This document shows, piece by piece, positions 56,969-64,000 of a DNA stretch of 64,000 nucleotides. The notes under the pieces were generated by a model. That model saw only the letters and a program-made list of their open reading frames with translations, ran no database searches and had not been told where the DNA came from. The DNA lies in assembly GCF_016055185.1 (NCBI RefSeq), contig NZ_JAECVR010000019.1:23893-87892 (forward strand), given 5' to 3'. Every line of letters starts with the position of its first letter. The stretch's first letter is position 1. The DNA is from Paenactinomyces guangxiensis (GTDB lineage: Bacteria; Bacillota; Bacilli; Thermoactinomycetales; Thermoactinomycetaceae). The position numbers were made by a program, and so were the translations under genes.

Positions 56969-57459
56969 TTTGAACACCTCCAAAAAAAACTCAACCTGTT
57001 TGACCCTGCCTATACTCTTCCAAAAGGGATAAAAACAAGGGAATGAAATGGGCAGGCATCAGTTATTTTTTCTTGCTCTTTTTCGATTCTCCAGACAAAG
57101 TTCATTTTCCTGTAATAAAGGACTCTTATTATACATTTATTTTCATTGTACTGATAGGATATAATATTTTTTTAATACACAAATGTAACCGCTCCCAAAA
57201 TAAACGATACAAGACCCATATTAAAAAATGAATCAATCCGGCAAAATACTCTTGATCTCACAGAGTAAAATTTATAATTACCACCAGTCATAGCAATGGA
57301 TGGTTCTTCAAATCATATTCATATCTGCACCTCCTTACGCTATTTTAAGCATATCTGACTAACTTGTCTAGTTGTATATACCTTTAATGATTCATTCATT
57401 TTAAAGAACCGACATATACCTTTTCGCAGATTGCGGATAATGTCATGACGGAATGGAGC
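56969..57459. other. Intergenic region between rsmI and the PTS gene
   Basis: About 490 AT-rich nt. On the minus strand TTGTTT and TATAGG, 18 nt apart near 57010-57040, could be the promoter of the PTS gene. A small plus-strand frame with one hydrophobic segment (57043-57231) has no good ribosome binding site and was not called. No antiterminator (RAT) hairpin was recognised. Confidence 0.35.
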
Positions 57460-58335
57460 TCAATCCGATTGATGATACTGATTGTAAACCTCTCTTTTAG
57501 GCAAGGACCGGTCACTGGCCGTCTGCCGGATTGCCTCTTTTTTTGATAAACCTTCTTTTATGTACTTTTCCACATGCTCGACTAAAGGCAAGGAAGTCCA
57601 CCAGTTCTCTTCCTGGTTTTCTTCCCCTTCTTCACAGGTGCTGCCCTCTATTACTATCGTGTACTCTCCTCTTGTTCCGTTTTCCGTAAGGTAAGCAATA
57701 CATTCTGATAGAGTCCCCCGCAGCCATTGTTCATGCTTTTTTGTCAGTTCACGTGAGATCGCCGCATTTCGGTCACCCAGGATCTCCAGGGCATCTGTCA
57801 GCATGGACAGGAGGCGGTGCGGAGCTTCATAACATATAAGTGTTGCCGGTATATTCATCCATCTTTTTAATACCTCTTTTCTTTCCTTTGAAGAGCGTGG
57901 CAAAAACCCCAAAAATATAAATGGTTGAGTCTGCAAACCGGATGCAACCAAAGCAGTTATAGCCGCATTTGGACCGGAGATCGGAATCACGGGGATTCCC
58001 CGTTCGACCGCTTCACGCACTAACTCTTCTCCGGGATCAGAAATACCCGGCATACCTGCATCGCTAACTAACGCAATCGACTCTCCCTCAAGTAAACGGT
58101 TGATTAACTCAGTTCCTCTTGTACGGTGATTATGTTCATGATAACTGATCAGCGGTGTGGAAATACGGAAATGTGTGAGTAACTTTCGGGTATGCCTTGT
58201 ATCTTCTGCAGCGATGAGATCTGCTTTTTTCAGAATTTCTTCCGCCCTCGGACTGAAATCCTGCAAATTTCCGATCGGGGTTCCTACCACATACAGCACC
58301 CCTTGATCTGTTTCAAAGCTCTTTTGGGTCTTCAA
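57460..58335 (-). CDS. rsmI: 16S rRNA 2'-O-ribose C1402 methyltransferase
   Basis: RsmI methylates C1402 of 16S rRNA together with RsmH. From TTG 58335, placed 6 nt behind GGGGAG, it has 291 residues; another TTG at 58356 would overlap yazA further. Motifs of the tetrapyrrole-methylase-like fold: LYVVGTPIGNLQDFSPRA near residue 15, AAEDTRHTRKLL, and ALVSDAGMPGISDPG near 80. It overlaps the 3' end of yazA. The order yabA-yazA-rsmI is that of B. subtilis. Confidence 0.95.
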   Translation of the reverse strand: MKTQKSFETDQGVLYVVGTPIGNLQDFSPRAEEILKKADLIAAEDTRHTRKLLTHFRISTPLISYHEHNHRTRGTELINRLLEGESIALVSDAGMPGISDPGEELVREAVERGIPVIPISGPNAAITALVASGLQTQPFIFLGFLPRSSKERKEVLKRWMNIPATLICYEAPHRLLSMLTDALEILGDRNAAISRELTKKHEQWLRGTLSECIAYLTENGTRGEYTIVIEGSTCEEGEENQEENWWTSLPLVEHVEKYIKEGLSKKEAIRQTASDRSLPKREVYNQYHQSD

Positions 58336-58603
58336 AAGAGACTCCCCTTTCGGCAATTAGTTTTTCCTTCCCACGTCTGCTCATGCGCTTGATTTCATAT
58401 TCTCTCCTCAGGGCCCATGACTTGTTTTTTCCCATTTCCGCAAACTTCAGAGTAACCGGAAGCCTCCCCCGGGTATATTTGGCCCCTTTCCCCTGCTGGT
58501 GTTTTTTGAAACGCGCCGCAAGATCATTGGTGATTCCGGTATAATAAGTCCCATCCCTGCATTCAAGTATGTAGACAACATAATTGTCGTCCGGTTTTTC
58601 CAT
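58313..58603 (-). CDS. yazA: GIY-YIG nuclease superfamily protein YazA
   Basis: This 96-residue protein has the single-domain UvrC-like GIY-YIG fold, with VVYILECRDGTYYTGITNDLAARFKKHQQGKGAKYTRGR carrying the modified GIY-YIG pair and catalytic arginine. From ATG 58603, behind GGGGAGATGGG, it matches the family length. Such small proteins have weak or structure-specific DNA nuclease activity; the role in Bacillus is unclear. It overlaps rsmI by about 23 nt. Confidence 0.92.
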   Translation of the reverse strand: MEKPDDNYVVYILECRDGTYYTGITNDLAARFKKHQQGKGAKYTRGRLPVTLKFAEMGKNKSWALRREYEIKRMSRRGKEKLIAERGVSFEDPKEL

Positions 58604-58625
58604 AAACCCATCTCCCCTCTGAACA

Positions 58626-58650
58626 CAAAAAAACGCCGGATTTCCGGCGT
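58626..58650 (-). terminator. Hairpin terminator directly behind yabA
   Basis: ACGCCGGA/TCCGGCGT arms (58633-58650) reach the yabA stop and are followed on the minus strand by TTTTTTTG, separating yabA from yazA. Confidence 0.85.
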
Positions 58651-59012
58651 CATTCTTCTTTGGATGATTTATTGAGAAAGGCCAGACAAAATAAACAATC
58701 TCCTTCCGTACGCAACCGGCCGTAGTGAACATTACAAATGTGAAATCCTTCTTCGTATAACTTGGCTAAATTGTTGTATCCTTTTCCCCCTGTTTCCTCT
58801 TTGGAAAAGGATTCCTTCCCTGTCGGACTTTCTGTTACAGATGCATCCTTCTCCTGCTGCATCTCCCGAAGGTGCTGATTTTCCATGACTAACCGCGTAT
58901 TCTCTTCTATCAGTGCAACGATTTGTTCTTTCAGGCCGCCCAACTCTTTGTATAGCTCACCAATTTGTTGTTCTACCTGAGCCACCCGCTCGAAAATTGC
59001 CTGCTTGTCCAA
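58650..59012 (-). CDS. yabA: Replication initiation control protein YabA
   Basis: YabA binds DnaA and the sliding clamp DnaN to limit replication initiation. The 120-residue protein has an N-terminal coiled coil ([21 protein letters not shown]) and a C-terminal zinc cluster with FHICNVHYG and DCLFC. It starts with TTG 59012 behind GAGGTGG. The order ricT-yabA is conserved. Confidence 0.95.
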   Translation of the reverse strand: MDKQAIFERVAQVEQQIGELYKELGGLKEQIVALIEENTRLVMENQHLREMQQEKDASVTESPTGKESFSKEETGGKGYNNLAKLYEEGFHICNVHYGRLRTEGDCLFCLAFLNKSSKEE

Positions 59013-59123
59013 GCCCCCACCTCATTCAATCAAACTCACCTTTGGATGTTCTTATTAAGGTTGCTGTAACCTTTCCGCCGGAAGCAGGGTTCCTCCGCCT
59101 CTTTAGCAACAGCCTCTATTTAT

Positions 59124-59948
59124 CTAAATTCCGCTTGTTTGCGGTGATATATCTAAACTTACATCATCAAGTGAATGTTCGACTAAGAGACCTGAATCAG
59201 AGAGTTCCACTTGAACTCGTCGTTCCAAAAGATCAAGGACAACCACACGTCCGTCACCATTTGGCGTAAGAACCTGCTCGCCGATATCAGGGAGCAGTTG
59301 TTTCGCCTTTTCATAATGATCATTTTCATACTTCAGACAACACATCAACCTTCCACACAGCCCTGAGATTTTGGCCGGGTTGAGGGATAAGTTTTGGTCT
59401 TTCGCCATCTTGATGGAAACCGGTTCAAAGTCCCCCAGAAAAGAAGAGCAGCAAAGAATACGTCCGCAAGGTCCAATTCCGCCAAGCATCTTCGCCTCAT
59501 CCCGGACTCCGATTTGCCGAAGCTCAATCCTGGTGCGAAACACGGACGCCAAGTCGCGGACTAACTCTCGAAAATCAACTCGGCCATCGGCAGTAAAATA
59601 AAAGATGATTTTATTGCGATCAAAGGTATATTCAGCATCAACCAGTTTCATTTCCAAGAGATGGTCACGGATTTTTTCCTGACAAATCTGAAGTGCTTCC
59701 TGGGCCGCTCTCCGGTTTTCCTCTACCTGCTTATGATCTCCTTCGGTTGCAATTCGTATAACTTTTTTTAGCGGGAGTACAACTTCGTCTTCTTTTACAT
59801 AACGAATTCCCAATACGACTTTTCCATACTCGATGCCGCGCACTGTTTCGACGATCACGTGATTACCACGTTGTAACTCCAGTTCAACCGGATCAAAGTA
59901 ATATATTTTACCCGCCTGTCTGAAGCGAACTCCAATCACTTTTAACAC
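59124..59948 (-). CDS. ricT: Regulatory iron-sulfur-containing complex subunit RicT (PSP1 domain)
   Basis: RicT (YaaT), together with RicF and RicA, forms an Fe-S complex that promotes RNase Y activity, biofilm formation and sporulation. From GTG 59948, 8 nt behind AGGAGGG, it has 274 residues (B. subtilis 275). The PSP1 core is at the centre, with IGPCGRILCCSSFL near 165-178 and ISGLCGRLMCCLKYEN near 205, bearing the conserved CGR and CC cysteines. holB, normally upstream, is absent here. Confidence 0.95.
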   Translation of the reverse strand: MLKVIGVRFRQAGKIYYFDPVELELQRGNHVIVETVRGIEYGKVVLGIRYVKEDEVVLPLKKVIRIATEGDHKQVEENRRAAQEALQICQEKIRDHLLEMKLVDAEYTFDRNKIIFYFTADGRVDFRELVRDLASVFRTRIELRQIGVRDEAKMLGGIGPCGRILCCSSFLGDFEPVSIKMAKDQNLSLNPAKISGLCGRLMCCLKYENDHYEKAKQLLPDIGEQVLTPNGDGRVVVLDLLERRVQVELSDSGLLVEHSLDDVSLDISPQTSGI

Positions 59949-60394
59949 TAAATCGATCCCTCCTGCACTGCCAATACCACCTTTACGAGTACGGCTTGAG
60001 GCTGTATGGGTCCGGCCAATTGCCATCGAGCACGCAGTACGGCTTCCATTCCCAATAACAAACGGGATCTGTCTCACCTATATGCTAATTCCTCTCGAGC
60101 AGCCTCCCTCTTTATTTTAAAGCGACTCATGACATCTCAATCCAGGTATGTGCAGATATATTCCCCATTCATCCAAAAACAGTTCAGGGAACGAGCGGCC
60201 ATCATCCAATCCATTCACACACCCGGTTCAACCAAAGAAGCCTTATATTTAAACCAAAAATCACCGTTTCATTTTTCATCAAACAGGGAGAAACCCCTCT
60301 ATTCCATTCTATCATCCGCTTGTAAAGTTGAGCAAACCCTTCTTGTTCCAATAGCTGGGATCATTCCCTGGCAAAACCATTGCAAGCCATTTTT
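59949..60394 (-). pseudogene. Interval where holB is expected; possible holB relic
   Basis: In B. subtilis yaaQ, yaaR and holB lie between tmk and ricT; here only 446 nt remain. On the minus strand near 60195-60365, directly behind an in-frame stop, there is a 50-codon stretch reading LLEQEGFAQLYKRMIEWN and ending NETVIFGLNIRLLWLNRV, which resembles the C-terminal helices of clamp-loader delta' subunits, but this match is by eye and weak. It has no start and no ribosome binding site. A further 18-codon frame at about 60080-60130 is not convincing. Confidence 0.35.
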
Positions 60395-61042
60395 TCAGAT
60401 TGGTTTATGCAACAGTTTCTGATCCAGCAAACACTCAAAATCACGCAGAATCTGATTGAAAACCTCATCTATTTCTCCATTTGCACGTATGACGCGAAAC
60501 CGCTCGGGTTCAGCTTGGGCAATCGCCAGATAACCCTCACGTACACGGTTATGGAACATCTTCTCTTTTAATTCCATACGGTCCTTCTTTACTCCCCGAA
60601 AATATATCCTCTCCAGCCCCAATTCAACAGGCAAATCCAATAAATAGGTACGGTCTGGCCGAAGGCCGCCTGTGGCTATCCGGTTTACTTGCATTACCTC
60701 ATTGATATCCCACATCGCTCCGTAACCCTGGTAAGCGATGCTGGAATCCACATAGCGGTCACATAGGATTACCTGTCCCCCCGACAATGCAGGATGAATG
60801 ACCTGCTCAACCAATTGCGCCCTTGACGCTGCGTACAGGAGAATTTCTGTTCTTTGCTTCATCTCGCTTAATTCGGGATTTAACAATATATGTCGAATGA
60901 GGTTTCCAATGTTTGTTCCTCCCGGTTCCCTCACCACGATACATGGAATTTTCCGGTCCAGCAAATATTGTTCCAGACGGGCAATCTGCGTGGTTTTGCC
61001 CGCGCCTTCCGGACCTTCAAAGGTAATAAATAAGCCGTTCAA
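60395..61042 (-). CDS. tmk: Thymidylate kinase
   Basis: Tmk phosphorylates dTMP to dTDP. The start TTG 61042 lies 8 nt behind GGAGG and gives 215 residues with the normal N-terminus NGLFITFEGPEGAGKTTQ (P-loop); ATG codons 4 and 15 nt before it fall on or too near the site. The DR motif is REPGG near residue 37, and the substrate site CDRYVDSSIAYQGYG near 92. The terminal helix is near DFECLLDQKLL. Confidence 0.95.
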   Translation of the reverse strand: MNGLFITFEGPEGAGKTTQIARLEQYLLDRKIPCIVVREPGGTNIGNLIRHILLNPELSEMKQRTEILLYAASRAQLVEQVIHPALSGGQVILCDRYVDSSIAYQGYGAMWDINEVMQVNRIATGGLRPDRTYLLDLPVELGLERIYFRGVKKDRMELKEKMFHNRVREGYLAIAQAEPERFRVIRANGEIDEVFNQILRDFECLLDQKLLHKPI

Positions 61043-61072
61043 ATTCATTTCCTCCATGTTCCGGTATTCACT

Positions 61073-62518
61073 TCATTGTAACACGTAGACATGAGGGGAG
61101 AAAGATTGAAACACTCCACGTACTTTTCCGTTTAACCTGATCACCGCCATCAGGTACTCAACCATTTCCCGGGAAAAAGGCTCACCGGGCAAAACAAGTG
61201 GAATCCCTGGCGGGTAAGGCACAATCATCTCCGTAGAAATCTGCCCCACGGCCTCTTCTAACGGAATGAAGGACCTTAACCCCCTTTTGATTTCATCGTA
61301 ACTTCTCTCCGCCTGGCCCGCAGCGGGAAAGTCGGGAAAAACAACTGTTTCATGGGGTTTCATTTCCGGTATAGCCCGGTCCAGCTCTGAGAGGACTTCA
61401 TACAACCCTTCAAACTCACTTTCAGAAGCGGCTAAGGAAAATACAAACAGAACTTTCTCGTGATCTGCCAGCTCAGTGTAATATCCACGCTGTTCCAGCC
61501 ACTCTGCAATTTGATATCCGGTAATCCCGTCAGTTGCCCGCAGGCACATTTTCAAGGGGTCTTGAATGCCCGGGGAATAAACTTCAAAAACATGTCGGAA
61601 TGAGTCAATATTTCCCCGGAAATATTTTAAGGCAGACAGAATTTTGTCAAATTGACTCAGTCCCAGTTGGACAACGTACCTTCGTGATAAGTCTAATGAG
61701 GCCATTAACGGATAAGATGGGCTGCTCGATTCAATCATGCGCAGCCAGTGCTTGATTTCATCCACATTGACCCGATTCCCCTTTACATGAAGCATGGATG
61801 ACATCGTCATGGAAGTGAGCATTTTGTGCGTTGATTGGATGGCCACATCTGCGTGGCACTGCATTGCTGAAGGCGGAAGTTCCGGATGAAACCCGAAATG
61901 AGCGCCATGAGCCTCATCTACCACTAAAGGAACACCATAGTGATGGCAAATCTCCGCTATGAACGAGAGCGGTTGAACGATCCCGAAATAGGAAGGGCTT
62001 GTGATAACAACCGCCTTTGCCGTTGGATATTGTTTCAGTAACATCTGTATCTCAACCGGATCAACAGGAAGCTCCAAACCCGTTTGCTTATCCACACAGG
62101 CTGTAAGATAAACAGGTTTTGCTCCTGCAAGAAAGCAGCCATGAAACACAGATTGATGGCAACTTCGCTGTACGATGATCGTGTCCCCCGGCCGACAGAG
62201 ATGGAGGATTGCAGCCAAATTACCTGCTGTTGTCCCCCCGACTAAAAAGAGGGTTTGCTCAGCCTGAAAAGCTTCAGCCGCTAACCTCTGGGCCTCAACG
62301 ATCACTCCACGGGGATCATGCAGATCGTCAAGTTCACCAACCTCCGTGAGATCCAATTGCAGAACGGTTTGAAACCAGCTATTCCCTTCCAGATCAAAAA
62401 CGCTTCTTTGCTTATGGCCCGGGACATGGAAATTACCCCGTGATTTTCGATGATGCCTGAGCAACGCTTCAAACAGCGGAGCTCTTGCTTGGTCTTGTCG
62501 TTGATCCCGTTCAGACAA
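61073..62518 (-). CDS. Orn/Lys/Arg decarboxylase family protein (YaaO-like)
   Basis: This 481-residue PLP enzyme belongs to the fold-type I Orn/Lys/Arg decarboxylases of the SpeA type in Bacillus. Motifs: RGNFHVPGHKQRSVFD near residue 30, TEVGELDDLHDPRGVI, FLVGGTTAGNLAAI near 92, VVDEAHGAHFGFH near 205, and the PLP lysine in QSTHKMLTSMTMSSML near 232. It starts with TTG 62518 behind AAGGGG. Like yaaO it precedes tmk. The substrate (arginine, lysine or ornithine) is not evident. Confidence 0.9.
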   Translation of the reverse strand: MSERDQRQDQARAPLFEALLRHHRKSRGNFHVPGHKQRSVFDLEGNSWFQTVLQLDLTEVGELDDLHDPRGVIVEAQRLAAEAFQAEQTLFLVGGTTAGNLAAILHLCRPGDTIIVQRSCHQSVFHGCFLAGAKPVYLTACVDKQTGLELPVDPVEIQMLLKQYPTAKAVVITSPSYFGIVQPLSFIAEICHHYGVPLVVDEAHGAHFGFHPELPPSAMQCHADVAIQSTHKMLTSMTMSSMLHVKGNRVNVDEIKHWLRMIESSSPSYPLMASLDLSRRYVVQLGLSQFDKILSALKYFRGNIDSFRHVFEVYSPGIQDPLKMCLRATDGITGYQIAEWLEQRGYYTELADHEKVLFVFSLAASESEFEGLYEVLSELDRAIPEMKPHETVVFPDFPAAGQAERSYDEIKRGLRSFIPLEEAVGQISTEMIVPYPPGIPLVLPGEPFSREMVEYLMAVIRLNGKVRGVFQSFSPHVYVLQ

Positions 62519-62789
62519 TGATAAATCCCCTTTCCATTTTTCTTGACTTCATTTTCATCCATATGGATGTTAAGGAACAAGCAATGGTTTTTTTGAGTAT
62601 AAAAAGGAAAGAGACTTGTACTCAAGCCTCTGCTTTTGCGGTAAAGTAATTATTTTTGGGTCGGGATCTTTGTCTTTTCACATCTTTCCTTATGATACAA
62701 ACAATTGTCCACAAGTTTCATTTATAAATAGAGAGCGGGAAACTCCCATTTCAATAAGGCAGATGAGAGCATGTTTTGCACTTGTTTCC
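62519..62789. other. Intergenic region between gin and the decarboxylase gene
   Basis: AT-rich, without gene. A possible stem TTGAGTA/TACTCAA near 62594-62624 has a T-run only for the plus strand. xpaC and yaaN, found here in B. subtilis, are absent. Confidence 0.35.
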
Positions 62790-62832
62790 CCTAAAAAGGA
62801 GAGAAGCTCACTTATCAGACAGCTCCCCTTTT
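62790..62832 (-). terminator. Likely terminator behind gin
   Basis: AAAAGGGGAG and CTCTCCTTTTT arms with an 18-nt loop form an imperfect stem, the right arm running into TTTTTAG on the minus strand. Confidence 0.5.
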
Positions 62833-62881
62833 ATACATAAGCAACATGGTTACTCAGGAAGATCACATCCGGCCTAACCGT

Positions 62882-63073
62882 TTATTGACTGGTTAAACCG
62901 GACAAAATGGTTCTTAAACGGTATACATAATGTAAATATTTAATATCTTCTGCCTCACTTTTTACTATATCATTTTCACACGAGGTACATATACAATTTC
63001 CCAGGAGTTCCAAACCTTCTGTATATGGGTGACCACAAATGATACAGAAGATGGGCAAACTTTTTTCTTGCAA
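62882..63073 (-). CDS. gin: Anti-sigma-G factor Gin (CsfB)
   Basis: Gin blocks premature sigma-G activity in the forespore and also acts on sigma-E; it is a small zinc protein. With TTG 63073 as start (AAGGCGG 9 nt upstream) it has 63 residues, near the 64 of B. subtilis CsfB; an ATG at 63103 would add ten basic residues but has a weak site. Two CxxC knuckles, FCIICG near residue 9 and CTSC near 31, and the helical YLHYVYRLRTIL end match the family. It sits next to the rRNA operon, as csfB does in B. subtilis. Confidence 0.85.
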   Translation of the reverse strand: MQEKSLPIFCIICGHPYTEGLELLGNCICTSCENDIVKSEAEDIKYLHYVYRLRTILSGLTSQ

Positions 63074-63103
63074 TGGAATCGACCGCCTTTTCTTCTTTTC
63101 CAT

Positions 63104-63562
63104 CCATTATTTCCAGACAAGAGACACTTAATCAACTTGACTGAAAATTTTATGAACCCGTTTATGATCTCCTTCGCCAAATGATAAAGAGATACTTGCC
63201 AAATAATTTAACGGGAATATATGTTCAAGACCCTCGAATTGAATCGATCAGATTATAGTAAGAAGGAACAATCACCACATAAAACGACTCCGGTAACGCG
63301 GGACAGATTCAAACCATTTTCACATGTGGCCTGGGGACTACAGAGAAGTAACGTTCATGGGGAGAATCTCTTTAGCTTCGATAAAACGGGAAATCTGCAC
63401 TTTAACGGAGAGTAGCTCATTGCCTTGGCTGAAGATCTCTTGTTCTTTAAGTCACCAGGGACCTTGCAACCTGTTTCCTAAGATTAATTTATTCAACTTT
63501 CAGGAAGAATATTTTTATCCTGATGGGAATTATAAATAAAAAAGGGATCAGGTGTGATAACA
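63104..63562. other. Gene-free stretch upstream of gin
   Basis: No convincing gene. It must contain the gin promoter; a GTATC and GGAGATCATAA pair on the minus strand near 63160-63200 resembles sigma-F elements only poorly, with spacing too long, and is not called. Confidence 0.3.
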
Positions 63563-63691
63563 ATGCAGTCAAATATGTGGCTTGTCCAATTTGTTCTTGG
63601 AGTATATGTTCCTGTAGCTGCCATTTTGCGTAGTTATTTGAGCTATTGCTATAAGACTAAATTTCACTCAAACACTCCCCTGGATTCTTAA
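63563..63691 (+). CDS. Possible 42-residue single-pass membrane peptide
   Basis: ATG 63563 follows GGGATCAGGTGTGATAACA, where AGGTG may serve as binding site. The frame codes for 42 residues with one hydrophobic segment at about 6-22 (WLVQFVLGVYVPVAAIL) and a short polar end containing one cysteine. It lies alone between gin and the rRNA operon on the strand opposite to both. It has no recognised family and could be a chance frame. Confidence 0.3.
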   Translation: MQSNMWLVQFVLGVYVPVAAILRSYLSYCYKTKFHSNTPLDS

Positions 63692-63864
63692 CAAGACCGG
63701 CAGTTTTCCCTCCAATATAGCTATGTTAAAATCTTTGATCTTCCATATACCTTTGTGGATGGGTGTGGGTTGCCACGCCGAATGAAGCGGGAAACTCCGC
63801 CACTCAGCATGAGTTGTTCATTCCATGCCTTCTGAAATAAAAAAGGTCTGCAACGGTGAAATAC

Positions 63865-63899
63865 AATAAAAGCCACTCAGGTTCACTGAGTGGCTTTTA
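63865..63899 (-). terminator. Terminator of the rRNA operon
   Basis: A 15-bp perfect stem ATAAAAGCCACTCAG/CTGAGTGGCTTTTAT with a 5-nt loop directly behind the 5S rRNA 3' end. Confidence 0.92.
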
Positions 63900-63903
63900 T
63901 TTT

Positions 63904-64000
63904 GCCTGGCAACGTCCTACTCTCCCGGGGGCCTTCGCCCCAAGTACCATCGGCGCTGGAGGGCTTAACGGTCGTGTTCGGGATGGGAACGAGTGGATCC
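63904..64000 (-). rRNA. rrf: 5S ribosomal RNA, 3' part (cut by window edge)
   Basis: The minus strand reads GGATCCACTCGTTCCCATCC, then CCGAACACGACCGTTAAGCCC and ends in GGGAGAGTAGGACGTTGCCAGGC, typical of the last 97 nt of Firmicute 5S rRNA. Its 5' end lies beyond base 64000. An rRNA operon in front of gin is also the arrangement in B. subtilis. Confidence 0.95.

Noticed and set aside
57043..57231. 62-residue plus-strand frame with a hydrophobic segment.
   Set aside because: No clear ribosome binding site, AT-rich DNA where such frames are expected by chance.
63700..63850. Inverted segments around CGCCGAATGAAGCGGG near the rRNA terminator as a further IS605 end.
   Set aside because: Pairing is poor and no shared sequence with the other copies was found.

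Overview
The window is chromosomal DNA of an endospore-forming Bacillales (Firmicutes) species. From about 9 kb to the right edge it carries, in reverse orientation, the gene order known from the origin-proximal region of Bacillus subtilis between the rRNA operon next to bofA and lysS. The dense set of sporulation genes (spoIIE, spoVT, spoVG, sspF, yabP, yabQ, fin, gin, abrB) and typical Gram-positive ribosome binding sites support this. The family is less certain; a thermophilic Thermoactinomycetaceae-like organism is my inference from protein flavour, not a demonstrated fact.

Layout. 1-2.4 kb (+ strand): an accessory patch with the end of a threonine dehydratase-like gene, an ornithine cyclodeaminase-like gene (together resembling eutB-eutC), a GC-rich GNAT acetyltransferase, and a reverse-strand fragment of a group IIC intron. 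2.4-7.6 kb (- strand): a four-gene atypical chaperone operon, namely a GrpE-like protein, two lid-less Hsp70s, and a membrane protein with a J-like domain lacking HPD plus TPRs. 7.6-9.0 kb: non-coding and mobile-element DNA with a 236-bp IS200/IS605-like repeat and a 43-residue zinc-ribbon microprotein.

9.0-63.1 kb (almost all - strand): read from the right in transcription order, gin, yaaO-like decarboxylase, tmk, (holB relic), ricT, yabA, yazA, rsmI, abrB (+ strand), PTS transporter, nurA-herA, Met T-box, metG, lepB, tatD, rnmV, rsmA, ykuK-like, veg, sspF, ispE, purR, ridA, spoVG, glmU, prs, ctc, pth, fin, mfd, prsA, spoVT, yabM-like, mazG, rqcP, yabP, yabQ, divIC, namZ, two tRNA-Met genes, a DUF402 gene, spoIIE, tilS, hprT, ftsH, coaX, hslO, cysK, pabA, folP, folB, folK, dusB, lysS. 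The right edge is the 3' part of a 5S rRNA gene with its operon terminator.

How the parts work together. Translation and RNA maturation genes (lysS, metG, dusB, tilS, rsmA, rsmI, rnmV, pth, rqcP, tRNAs, 5S), cell-wall and division genes (glmU, divIC, namZ), folate and coenzyme A synthesis, and stage-specific sporulation regulators are interleaved. Regulatory signals visible include Spo0A boxes at abrB and spoIIE, a Met T-box, candidate sigma-H (spoVG) and sigma-G (sspF, spoVT) promoters, tandem sigma-A promoters at veg, and many intrinsic terminators.

Most unusual points: the atypical Hsp70 operon; the two copies of a 236-bp omega-RNA-like element, one of which supplies the spoIIE stop codon; the group IIC intron scar exactly behind a terminator; loss of yaaQ-yaaR-holB from the tmk-ricT interval with a possible holB relic; a NurA-HerA pair; and an unexplained structured insert between the metG T-box terminator and metG.
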